64,000 bases of DNA, taken from assembly GCA_036927565.1 (NCBI GenBank), contig JAYESD010000002.1, positions 73,717,735 to 73,781,734 on the forward strand. Direction: 5' to 3'. The notes below the pieces were generated by a model. It saw only the letters and a program-made list of their open reading frames with translations. It made no database searches and had not been told where the DNA came from. The position numbers and the translations under genes are program-made. The stretch comes from Tuctoria greenei (taxonomy: Eukaryota > Streptophyta > Magnoliopsida > Poales > Poaceae). Below, in pieces: positions 18,551 through 27,980 of this stretch (position 1 is the first letter of the stretch; every line of letters starts with the position of its first letter).

Positions 18551-20965
18551 TTTATCATTCAACCCACCCGATATGCAGGTGGTTTGAGTGACATCGGAAC
18601 CAATTTGGACGACTTTGACGGGGATGTCGGTGTCGCTGCTTGGCTGCACACGGGGAGCAGAGGTTGAGCCTCGTTGCCGAATGCTCGGAGGTTTTGGAGC
18701 CTGCCCCTGTCTGGAGTCCTCCTCTTGCGCAGTGGTGAGTGCATGGAGCTCCTCCAGAGCAGTTACTCCGGCGGTGCGATCTCCACGAATCCGGAGAACG
18801 CCTGCTGGTGTTGGCATCTTCAACACCAAGTATCCATAATGAGCAGCTGCCATAAATTTGTATAGGGCAGGTCTACCCAAGATGGCGTTGAATGGTAAGT
18901 TGATCTGAGCGACGTCGAAGACCAACTTCTCGGTGCGGTACTTCTCCCGTGTCCCGAAGGTAACGGGGAGAATTATAGCTCCGAGTGGGGTAATGGCCCC
19001 CGGACCTACTCCGGAGAATGGTCGAGAGGGCTGAAGATCCGAAGGTTGAAGCTGAAGTCTGGTAAAAGCATCAAAGCTTATAAGGTTCAGCCCCGAACCT
19101 CCATCCACCATAACATGATGGAGCTGGATGTTGTTGATGGTGGGAGATACCATCAAGGGTAATTGGCCAGCTCCGACCATGCTTTGAGGACAGTCCGAAG
19201 CATCAAAAGTGATGGGTGTGTCCATCCACTTTCGATGTGGCTCCGGTCTAGCTGTAGGAGCTACAGCAGCCATATCCCGCCGCATAGTCTTGATGACACG
19301 ACGAGAAGTGATGTCCCATGATCCACCAAAGATGGTGTTCATGGTTTTCCGACGTTCGTTGTCGGAGACGTCGGAGTCATCGTCGACGGAGGTGTAGACG
19401 GCTTTCAGGACCTTTTTGGGGTCCTGAAACCCTAACTCCTCTTCAGCCGGAGCTTCGTCAACCTTCTGTTTTCCCTCCCTCTGTCGGGAAGGAGACCCTT
19501 CCCGGCGTTTGTTGTAGCGCTCGGCAAGGTTTTGGACCTCCCGGCAGTCTTCCAGCCTGTGGCTGCCAGTTTTGTGAATGGGGCACCACATTTTGGATTT
19601 GCCGCCGTCTTCGGAAGACGGTCGAGGTCGCTTCTCGGGGCGTGGCCCCCGGCCACCAGGAGTTGCAGTGGCTGCAACGTTGGATGTGCCGGCCGACGGC
19701 TTCTTCTTGCCGTTGGTCTTCTTTTTCTTCTTGCCACTCCCGGAGGTAGCGGCTTCTTCTTTGGAGGATTTTTTGTGATCCTCCAAGGCTGGTTTGGAGT
19801 GCATTTCATGGCCCTCCGCAGCTCTGGCACATTTGTCTGCCAAGCTGAAGAGCTCCGTGACGCTGGTGATCTCTTTGATCGCCAGCTTCTCCAACATCTT
19901 CTTGTCTCGTACACCCTGTCTGAATGCCACAATGATAGAAGCGCTTGAGATAGAAGGGATTGTGTTGCGTACCTGAGAGAACCTCTGGATGAATGACCGC
20001 AAAGATTCTCCCCCTTTTTGCACGACCGCAAAAAGGTCTAGTTCAGTGCCCGGTCGGGTGTATGAACTCCCGAAGTTGGCAGTGAACTGACGGCACAGCT
20101 CCTCCCAACTGTCGATAGAGTTGGGTGGAAGGCTCATAAACCAGGACCTGGCGGTCCCAGTTAAGGCCACTGGAAAGTAGTTGGCCATTACGGCCTCGTT
20201 TCCTCCAGCTGCTAAGATTGCAGTGGAGTATATCTTCAGAAATTCCACGGGGTTGACAGTCCCGTCGAATTTTTCCGGCAAGTGTGGCCGGAACTTCTGT
20301 GGCCATCTAACCATGCGCAGGTGCATGGCTAGGGCGGAACAGCCTCCTCCTACTCCTTCCAGAGTAGAAAGGTCTTGAGCATCCCGTCTTTCTCGAGCTC
20401 GCTCGATATGGACACGGCCATCCTGTTGGCGGTATCGGCGATCAAGCTCCGCCCGGAGGTCATGTGTCGAAAGCCGAGATACCGTATGGGTGCGTCGTGC
20501 CCCAGAGGGCAACGACGTCACTTGCTGTGACGCAGCTCGTCTTCGGTTGTTGGAGACATGCGGACCAAGTCTTCCAGACAACGTCCGTCGCTGCGACGGG
20601 GCTCGCCCTGAAGGAGGAGGACCCTGGTTGTTGAGGCGTTCGACCGCTGCTGCGACCAAATGCTCAACATCAGCCCTCCATTGCTCCATGGCATCTTGAG
20701 ATGCATCCGGAGGTGGTGGTCGCTGGAGAAGAGCACGCGCTGCATGGAGCGCGTGTTCTGGGTTGTCATGACTTGCCGGCGCAGTATGTGACACCGGCGC
20801 ACCATCATGTTGCCCGGCACGTTTTGCCGGAGAAGATGGTGGTGGTGGGAGTGTGACTCCTGCTGGTGCTGAGGCTCCTGCTGGTGGCTGCATGTTGGAG
20901 GGATTGCCCCCGACAGCCTGAGCAGCAGGTTGCCCGTTGGATGATCCAGCCGCAGAATTCACCAT
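18548..20965 (-). CDS. gag: Tat-A gag-protease polyprotein (805 aa)
   Basis: ATG at 20965 lies 38 bases downstream of the LTR and primer site. The N-terminal 170 residues are Pro/Ala- and Arg-rich. The retrotransposon-gag domain follows (residues about 220-380: LPEKFDGTVNPVEFLKIY, ALTGTARSWFMSLP, FTANFGSSYTRPG). A basic KKKKKTNGKKK stretch precedes a zinc-knuckle variant CPIHKTGSHRLEDC at residues 461-474 (CX2HX4HX4C, His in place of the second Cys). The aspartic protease has VDGGSGLNLIS with its catalytic Asp at about 621 and ends near ILGRPALYKFMAA. The frame is intact to UAG at 18548-18550. Gag forms the particle and the protease would mature it. Confidence 0.94.
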   Translation of the reverse strand: MVNSAAGSSNGQPAAQAVGGNPSNMQPPAGASAPAGVTLPPPPSSPAKRAGQHDGAPVSHTAPASHDNPEHALHAARALLQRPPPPDASQDAMEQWRADVEHLVAAAVERLNNQGPPPSGRAPSQRRTLSGRLGPHVSNNRRRAASQQVTSLPSGARRTHTVSRLSTHDLRAELDRRYRQQDGRVHIERARERRDAQDLSTLEGVGGGCSALAMHLRMVRWPQKFRPHLPEKFDGTVNPVEFLKIYSTAILAAGGNEAVMANYFPVALTGTARSWFMSLPPNSIDSWEELCRQFTANFGSSYTRPGTELDLFAVVQKGGESLRSFIQRFSQVRNTIPSISSASIIVAFRQGVRDKKMLEKLAIKEITSVTELFSLADKCARAAEGHEMHSKPALEDHKKSSKEEAATSGSGKKKKKTNGKKKPSAGTSNVAATATPGGRGPRPEKRPRPSSEDGGKSKMWCPIHKTGSHRLEDCREVQNLAERYNKRREGSPSRQREGKQKVDEAPAEEELGFQDPKKVLKAVYTSVDDDSDVSDNERRKTMNTIFGGSWDITSRRVIKTMRRDMAAVAPTARPEPHRKWMDTPITFDASDCPQSMVGAGQLPLMVSPTINNIQLHHVMVDGGSGLNLISFDAFTRLQLQPSDLQPSRPFSGVGPGAITPLGAIILPVTFGTREKYRTEKLVFDVAQINLPFNAILGRPALYKFMAAAHYGYLVLKMPTPAGVLRIRGDRTAGVTALEELHALTTAQEEDSRQGQAPKPPSIRQRGSTSAPRVQPSSDTDIPVKVVQIGSDVTQTTCISGGLNDK

Positions 20966-20983
20966 TCTTGAAAATCTCAGGCG

Positions 20984-21001
20984 CCCCTACCTGGCACGCC
21001 A
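20984..21001 (-). promoter_or_regulatory. Tat-A primer binding site
   Basis: The - strand reads TGGCGTGCCAGGTAGGGG two bases after the 5' LTR. Tat-C has the same 18 bases (25568-25585). The tRNA that primes cannot be named with confidence from the sequence alone. Confidence 0.75.
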
Positions 21002-21003
21002 AC

Positions 21004-21854
21004 TGTCGACTGTTGGAGTCGGCAGATCTCCTGACACTACTAAAGTGTTGAAGGAGTTTGTAGTTCGGTGTGGGCGCGCGGAGACTCAAGAAGGTGAATC
21101 ACGATTGGACACGAGAGACACCGTGGTTTACGTGGTTCGGGCCGCCTGAGCGTAATACCCTACTCCACGGGTGTGTGGTGTTGTATTAGTTTGTGTATGA
21201 AAGCTCACGTCAATGCGTGTGTGCCTGAGAGCGTTTGAGAGCCTTCTTGTGTATCGTCGGTCTGTCCTTTTATAGTACAAGGACAAACCGTTACAAGTTA
21301 GCCTGGCCCGACATGTGGCCCCGGCGGTTACTAGTATTGATACACGATTAATTGTTGTTAATAACCCTGTAACGGGCTCCGACAGTGCCGTTACCGGTGT
21401 TAAGATTGTCCGATTAAGTGTCATTAAAATGGAATTAATGACAATTAATTGGGTCTTGAAGTTCGCGGCTATCCTTTGAAGATCCGGAGTCGTTACAATG
21501 TCTTCCGGAGGTTTGAGGCGACCAGCTCCGACGTTTGGACACGTGGCAGCTCTGGAGCTTGCTTGTGGGAAGCGGGAAGCTCCGGGGTGGCCTGGCACGT
21601 GTCAGGTCCGGAGCTTCTCTCGGTCAGGGGTTAAGTCCGGAGGTGCCGTTTCGGTACCTAGCCCGGAGCTTCACCCTTGTGGGTAGTAGCTCCGGTCTGG
21701 CAGTACACGTGGCAACCTAGGGGTTAACCATGTTGGAGAAGCAGGTCCGGTTATGTCTGACAAGTGGGCCTCCGAGGGTCTTCAATTTGAGTAGACGTCC
21801 TTCCCTTGAGATCTTTGTAACCTCAGGGGGTGTATGGTTTTTAGGGTACCGACA
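21004..21854 (-). repeat. Tat-A 5' LTR
   Basis: Same length as the 3' LTR and about 99% identical by eye. It contains three G-box cores CACGTG (21540-21545, 21596-21601, 21706-21711) in U3, TATAAAAG at 21267-21274, and the U5 block next to the primer site. It is the promoter for gag-pol transcription on the - strand. Confidence 0.93.
21267..21274 (-). promoter_or_regulatory. TATA box of the Tat-A 5' LTR
   Basis: TATAAAAGGACAGACC on the - strand; the same TATAAAAG-type box occurs in Tat-D and Tat-C. Confidence 0.65.
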
Positions 21855-21859
21855 GTAGC
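21855..21859. repeat. Target-site duplication of Tat-A, right copy (GTAGC)
   Basis: GTAGC directly follows the LTR end and matches 8902-8906. The flanking Tat-B integrase frame resumes here. Confidence 0.92.
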
Positions 21860-24723
21860 TAACTTGAATGTCGAGGTCTTCACAATACCCTTGAAATGTT
21901 GCACTTGTGAATTGGGTTCCGTTGTCAGTGATGACTCTGTTCGGAACTCCCAACCTTTAGACTATGGCTCTGTTTGGCACAACTTCTGCTGCAGCCTCTC
22001 GATAAAAATAAGTTGAGGGTGTGCCAAACAGGAAGCTTCTATAATAGCTTATTAGTTCAGCTGCTTCTGCTTCTGAGAATGAACTAAAAGCAGGACATAA
22101 GCAGAAGCTACTTTTCACCAGCTTTTCAAACAAGCTGCTTTTATAACAAGTTACAGTTGTGCCAAACAGGGCCTATGGTTTTCAAGAACTTGATAGCTGA
22201 CTGCTTGTTGATAGTCACAACTGGAGTTGCTTCAAGCCACTTCGTGAACTTGTCGATGGCAACGTACAAGAACATGTAACCTTCGACGGCTTTTGGGAAA
22301 GGTCCTAAAATGTCCATCCCCCCACATAGCGAATGATCATGTAGGAGGTATCATTTGCAGTGATTGAGCCAGAGTGTGAATTTGTTTCGCATGGAACTGG
22401 CACGCTTCACGCTTTTTTACCAGCTCAACTGCATCCTGGAGTGTTGTAAGCCAGTTGAAGCCATGTCGGATGGCTTTACCGACCAACGTGCAGGAAGACA
22501 CGTGATTCCCACACTCGCCTCCATGGATTTCCGCGAGGATCTCGCGGACTTCTTCCCTTGCAATGCACCGCATTAGGACGTCGTTGGCCTCACGTCGATA
22601 GAGATCCCCTTCTACCAACGTGTATCTTTTAGCCAATCTACGATCCGGTCAGCGGATGCACCATCTTCAGGAAGGACAATGTCTTTCAAGTACCTCCAGA
22701 TCTCCAAGATCCATGCATCAGAGCTAACTTGAGCCTCCAGATATTGCGCGGTTGGGTTGCTCGAAGCTTTCTACAGTGCCTACGACCCTTGGTGGATGCC
22801 ATGGTAACAGGGCCACTGGGACTGCCAGCTTTGAGGTGCCGGTCTCGCCCCCTTCGCTCAGTTTGGTAGGCTGAGCGGTTGGTCTTGACAACCTCCTGAC
22901 AAAAACTCCATCGGGAGCTTGAGCTCCGGTTGAAGCCTTCGTCGAGAGTTCGTCGGCTTCAGCGTTGTTGAGACGCTGGACATGGCAGGATCCAGGTAGT
23001 CAAAGTCCTTCTGGATTCTGGACTTCAAGGAGATAAGCAGCAAGTTATGGGTTGTTGCAGCTACATTCGCCTTTGGCTTCCTTTATAATGAGCTGCGAAT
23101 CACCCTTACCCAGCATCTTCTTGATGCCGTATGAAAGCGCCACCTTGAGCCCGTAGATGAGAGCTTCGTACTCTGCTATGATGTTGGTCGCCTTGAAATC
23201 AAGGTGCACCATGTACTTGACCTTCTCCTCGGTCGGAGCGAGGAGAAGTATTCTAGCTCTGGCCCCCTACTTCTGCGTGGAGTCGATGAAGTAGAGAGTT
23301 CAATGAGGTTCGGTGAAGACTGGGACCTTGGGTTCCGGCTTCTGCTCACTGGGGCCCCCAGGATTTGAGGGAGAAGGTGTCCACTCCGTCACGAAATCAG
23401 CCAAGGCTTGACTCTTGATAGCTTGTCGTGGCAAGAATTCGAGATCGAATTCTGCCAATTCTGCTACCCACTTGGCGATGTTCCCAGTAGAGTTGGCATT
23501 ATGCAGTATGGCACGCAGTGGGTACGAGGTTACCACTTATATCTTGTGAGATTGGAAGTAATGACAAAGCTTCCTTGAGGAAATAAGAACTGCGTAAAGA
23601 AGCTTATGCACCTCAATGTATCGAGTCTTGGCATCGTGAAGTACTTCACTGATGAAGTACACTAGGCCCTGGACGGTTTGGACCCTCACGGAGAGGCTCG
23701 GAGCTTCTTCTTCATCAAGTCGAACCCTCCCGGAGGGGTCTGGACTCTCTTCTTGTTCAACCCGGACCCTTCCGGAGGGGTCCGGATCTTCTTGATCAGC
23801 CATGTGAACTCCCTTAGATGAGAGAGGTTGATCCTCTAGCATTTCACCTTGAAGATCTGTGCTTGGGGGCTGGGACCCAGACTCGCCTTCAGGTAACTCT
23901 GGTCCCTCGCGGAGGGGTATGGGCTCCTGAACTGGAGATGGATCCGGTCTTCCCGCGACTAGGACCATGCTGACAACCTCTGTAGTTGCAAAAATGTAAA
24001 GCAGTTTAGGCTCACCAGGGTTCAGAGCTACCAGGATTGGTAGTGTGGTGAGGAGCTGCTTGAGCTCTTGGAACGCCTTTTCTACTTCTTCAGACCAATG
24101 GAATGCCCGATCTTCCTCAATAACTTGAAGAAGGGTAGCGCCCGCTCTGCCAGTCTTGAGATGAACTGATTGAGCATAGATAGACATCAAGTTAGCTTCT
24201 GGGCATCCTTGATGCGGGTTGGGGGCCACATGTCTTCAATGGCCTTTATCTTTGCTGGATTCGCCTCAATTCCTTGGTGAGTCACCAAGAATCCGAGGAG
24301 CTTTTCGTAGATAACCCCGAAGACACATTTGTCCACGTTCAGCTTGATGCGCATGATGCACAGCTTGTCAAAGACGGTTTGCAGGTTGTCAAGGAGTGAC
24401 TCCTTGTTCTTCACCTTCATGACGATGTCATCGACGTAAACCTCCACCAAGTCCCTAATGAGCTCTCCAAATGTTTTGTGCATAGCTCGCACAAAAGTTG
24501 AAGCAGCATTTTTGAGACCGAATTGCATGGCAGTATAGCAATACAATCCATCTACTATTATGAAGACAGTATGCTCTTCATCTTCCCTAGACATTTCGAT
24601 TTGATGGTAACTAGAATATGCATCTAGGAAACACAATAGCTCACACACGGAGGTGAAGTCCACTATCTGAACTATTCTAGGTAGTGGAAATGGATCTTTT
24701 GGACATGCCTTATTCAAGGTGGT
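21860..24723 (-). pseudogene. Tat-B pol, RT to integrase, interrupted by a MITE and by Tat-C
   Basis: Reading down from 24723: RT from LNKACPKDPFPLPRI with YVDD and VVSMVLV; the first RNase H with the DPSGRVR-type insertion (23690-23900) and VYFISEVLHDAKTRY; damaged second RNase H (about 22880-23300); integrase with the zinc-binding region (CxxC read as KKREACQFH), then the core cut by a MITE at 21966-22173, ending at the Tat-A insertion. Several stops and frameshifts are present, and a conserved Cys is replaced by Arg in the zinc-binding pair. The RT N-terminal part is missing because Tat-C inserted after GGTGGT (24723). Confidence 0.85.
21966..22173. mobile_element. MITE, 208 bp, in Tat-B integrase
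   Basis: Terminal inverted repeats of 19 bases with one mismatch: GGCTCTGTTTGGCACAACT at the left, and the complement of GGCCCTGTTTGGCACAACT at the right. Flanks give either a 3-bp duplication TAT or, with one base less of repeat, a 5-bp duplication CTATG. The homologous uninterrupted site in Tat-C reads GACTATGGACTTCAAG (reverse complement of about 30863-30878), which confirms insertion. TGTTTGG-type ends with a 3-bp duplication would suit a Tourist/Harbinger MITE, but TAT is not the usual TWA site; a hAT-like origin is possible. A third GTGCCAAACAGG copy lies internally near 22021-22032. Confidence 0.85.
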
Positions 24724-25565
24724 TGTCGGTACCCTGCGTACCGGGTACTCCATGATACTGCAAGGAACACCGAGGAGTTTCACCCGTCCGAGTTGAAGAC
24801 CTTCAAAGGCTACACATGCCACACAGCACTGGACCCGCCTCCCTCGTTTGGATAGCTCCGGCACTGCCACGTGTAACAAAAGGCCGGATCTAACTCCCCC
24901 TGTAGGGAAGCTCCGGTCTTGCCACGTGTCTAGTGACCCTAGATCTAACCCCAAGTAGAGGGAAGCTCCGGTTCTGCCACGTGTATAGTGGCTCCGGACC
25001 TACCTCCCCACGACGAGAAGCTCCAGAGCTGCCATGTGTCGAGCCTCCAAACCTAAGACGGCAATGAAGAGACTGGCGGATCTCCAACGGCATGAACTTT
25101 CAAGGGATAGTTAAAGCTATAGTTACAAGACATGATTGCATGTCATTAAAGACATATTAATGACACACGATAAGAGGACCCTTAACAACGGTAACGCTGC
25201 CATTAAGGCACGTTATCATGTTGTTAATTGCGCTTAATATTCACAGATCATGTATTAGGCAATTAACTACCGCCAGGGCCACATGTCGGGCCAGGGTGAC
25301 AATGTAAAGGCCAACCCTTGGACTATAAAAAGGTTGCACCGCACACTACAGAGGACAACTAAGCTCAGACGCTCACAAGTGCCATACATTCATACATACA
25401 ACACACATCCTGTTGAGTAGGTTGTTACGCTCAGGCGGCCCGAACCACATAAACTCCTCGTGTCACTATCTTGTTCATAATCTCACGCGCGCCCCAACCA
25501 ATCAAGAACCTCCGCGGGCTACGATTTAGTAGTACCAGGGGAAGTGTCGATTGCACACTTTGACA
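24724..25565 (+). repeat. Tat-C 5' LTR (842 bp)
   Basis: Starts TGTCGGTACCCTGCG and ends CACACTTTGACA. It has four GCCACGTGT or GCCATGTGT G-box-like words at about 60-bp spacing (24850-25045), each near AGCTCCGG, a TATA box (25324-25331), and the shared U5 block CAGGCGGCCCGAACCACATA. Its end and U5 match the Tat-B 5' LTR (TGTCAAAGTGT) better than Tat-A, so Tat-B and Tat-C form one subfamily. Confidence 0.9.
25324..25331 (+). promoter_or_regulatory. TATA box of the Tat-C LTR
   Basis: TATAAAAA in the context GGACTATAAAAAGG. Confidence 0.6.
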
Positions 25566-25567
25566 TT

Positions 25568-25585
25568 TGGCGTGCCAGGTAGGGG
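25568..25585 (+). promoter_or_regulatory. Tat-C primer binding site
   Basis: TGGCGTGCCAGGTAGGGG, identical to Tat-A, begins two bases after the LTR end. Confidence 0.75.
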
Positions 25586-25605
25586 GAGCGCCTTGAGATT
25601 TCAAG

Positions 25606-27980
25606 ATGGTGAACTCCGCCGCAGGATCATCTAACGGCAATGCTGAGCTACTTATTGTAGGAAATCCCTCCAACGTGCAACAGCCGGCGGGTGCTGTTGT
25701 CCCGGCGGGCGTCATACCACCACTACCACCACCTGCTCTGGTTAACAATGTTGGACAACAGGATGGGGTCTTGGCATCGGTCACAGCATCGATGCACAAC
25801 AACCCTGAGAACGCGCTAATTGTCGCACGTCTCTTCTTCAACATCCACCGCCGTCTGGAGCACCTCAGGGTGCGATGGAGCAGTGGCGTGCAGATGTGGA
25901 AGATCTGGTTGTAGCCGTAGCCGATGGCCTCAGCAACCAAGGTCATCCCCCTTCATGGTAGGCACCTTCTCAGTGTCGGATCCTGTCTGGAAGACTTAGT
26001 ACACAAGTTTCACAACACCAGAGACATGTTGTGTCTCAGCAGGCGACGTCGCTGCCCCCCGGGGCGTGTCGTACTCACACCGCGTCGAGACTCTCAACGC
26101 ATGATACACAGTCGGAGCTTGACCACCGCTACAGACAACAAGACGGCCCCGTCCACATCGAGCGGGCTCACGAAAGGTGGAAGGCTCAGGAAAACCCTCC
26201 TCCCATGGGAGTAGGGAGGAGTTGTTCAGCCCTGGCCATGCACCTGCGCATGGTCTGCTAGCCTCAGAAGTTTCAGCCTCATCTGCCAGAAAAATTCGAT
26301 TGGACTGTCAACCCCATCAAGTTTCTCCAGATATACTCCACCGCCATTCTCGCGGCGGGTGGCAATAAGGCTTACTGGGACAGCCAGGTCCTGGTTCATG
26401 AGTCTCCCGCCTAACTCTATCAACAGTTGGGCGGAGCCATGTAGTTATTTCACTGCCAACTTCGGGATCTCCTACACCCGACCCGACACAGAACTGGATC
26501 TTTTTGTTGTACAGTAAAAGTCGGGAGAATCGCTATGATCCTTCATCTAGCGATTTTCTCAGGTACAAAACACATCCCTTCCATCTCCAATACTTCTGTC
26601 ATCATGGCATTCAGATGGGGTGTCAGAGACAAGAAGATGCTGGAGAAGCTGGCGACGAAAGAGGTCACCAGCGTCACGAAACTCTTCAGCCTGGCCGACA
26701 AGTGTGTCTAGGCTGCTGAGGGTCGTGAAATGCACTACAAGCCTGCTCCAGAAGCTAACAAAAAGTCCTCCAAGGCTGAAGCCACTACCTTCAATAGTGG
26801 AAAGAAAAAGAAAAAGTCCAATGGCAGGCAGAAGCCATCGGCTGGCACACCTACTGTTGCGGTAGCTGCAGCTCCGGGTGGCCGGGGGCCACGCCCCAAA
26901 AACCGACCTCAACCTTCGTCAGATGATGACGGCGGTCCAAATATGTGGTGTCCAAACCAAAAAATGGACAAAAATAGTCCGGAAGATTGTCGGGAGGTCC
27001 AAAACCTTATCGAGCGCTACAACAAGTGCCGGGAAGAAGCTCCTTTCCTCTAGCCGGAAGGAAAACAAAAAGTCAACAAAGCTCCAGCTGATATGGAGCT
27101 AGGCTTCCAGGACCCCAAGAAGGTCCTAAAGGTTGTGTACAACACAGTAGACGATGATTATGATGTCTCCGGCAACGAGCGTCGGAAGACCCTCAACACC
27201 ATATATGGAGGGTCATGGGATATCACTTCTCGTCGTGTCCTCAAGACTATGCGGCGAGAGATGGCTACCGCAGCTCCTACCGCCAAGGCAGAACCACATC
27301 GGAAGTGGATGGACAATCCCATCACTTTGGATGCTACAGACTGCCCTAGAAACATGATCAGAACTGGCCAACTGCCATTGATGGTGTCTCCAACCATCAA
27401 CAACATCCAGCTCTACCATGTGGTAGATGGAGGCGGCGCTCAACTTTCTGAGCTACGAAACGTTCGTGAAGATCCAGCTCTGACTCTCGGACCATCGCCC
27501 CTCACGTCCATTCTCCAAGGTAGGTCCAGGGTCCATCAGTTCTCTCAGATCCATTACACTCCCAGTGACCTTCGGGACTCGAGAGAATTACAGGACCGAG
27601 AAGCTGGTCTTCGATGTCGCACAATCAGCTTGCCCTTCAACACCATCCTAGGTAGGCCTACCCTGTATAGGTTCATGGCCGCAGTTCACTATGGCTATTT
27701 GGTGTTGAAGATGTCAACACCTTTAGGTGGTCTCCGAATTCGCGGAGATCGCACTACGGGAGTCACTACGCTGGAAGAACTCCACATGCTTGCAATAGCG
27801 CAGGAAGGAGCATCTGGCAAGGAGCTAGCTGCTTAACCTCCGAGCACTCATCACCGAGGCTCAACCTCTGCACCACGCGTGCATCCAAGTGGCAACACCG
27901 ACATTCCCATCAAAGTCGTCCAAATTGGTTCCGATGCTGTCTATACTACCCGTATATCTGGAGGTCTGGACAACAAATAG
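25606..27980 (+). pseudogene. Tat-C gag-protease remnant
   Basis: Starts MVNSAAGSSNGN, as in Tat-A. Frameshifts and stops cut it into pieces: N terminus to about 25910, damaged gag domain 26030-26700, the basic KKKKK stretch near 26800, and the protease 27093-27830 with ILGRPTLYRFMAA. The zinc knuckle has decayed (CPNQKMDKNSPEDC; both His lost). The protease active site is damaged around VVDGGGAQ. It ends at the same AAATAG as Tat-A. Confidence 0.85.
27978..27980 (+). promoter_or_regulatory. Conserved UAG between gag-protease and pol, Tat-C copy
   Basis: AAATAGGAACTCGCGCTCAT is identical to Tat-A across the junction, while the flanking frames carry many other lesions. Confidence 0.6.

Larger units (their letters stand above)
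8907..21854 (-). mobile_element. Tat-A: complete young Gypsy/Tat retrotransposon (12,948 bp)
   Basis: Two 851-bp LTRs (8907-9757 and 21004-21854) have ends TGTCGG...CCGACA-type and are flanked by a perfect 5-bp duplication GTAGC. On the - strand from 21854: 5' LTR, primer binding site, open gag-protease, in-frame UAG, open pol, a spacer, then polypurine tract and 3' LTR. A spliced antisense gene occupies 10288-13743 on the + strand. Tat-lineage assignment rests on two RNase H domains in pol, a protease with DGGSG, no chromodomain, and the antisense ORF with a 'putative gypsy-type transposon' domain. By hand the LTRs differ at 8 positions (7 transitions), about 0.9%. The insertion site is the integrase region of Tat-B. 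Confidence 0.93.
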
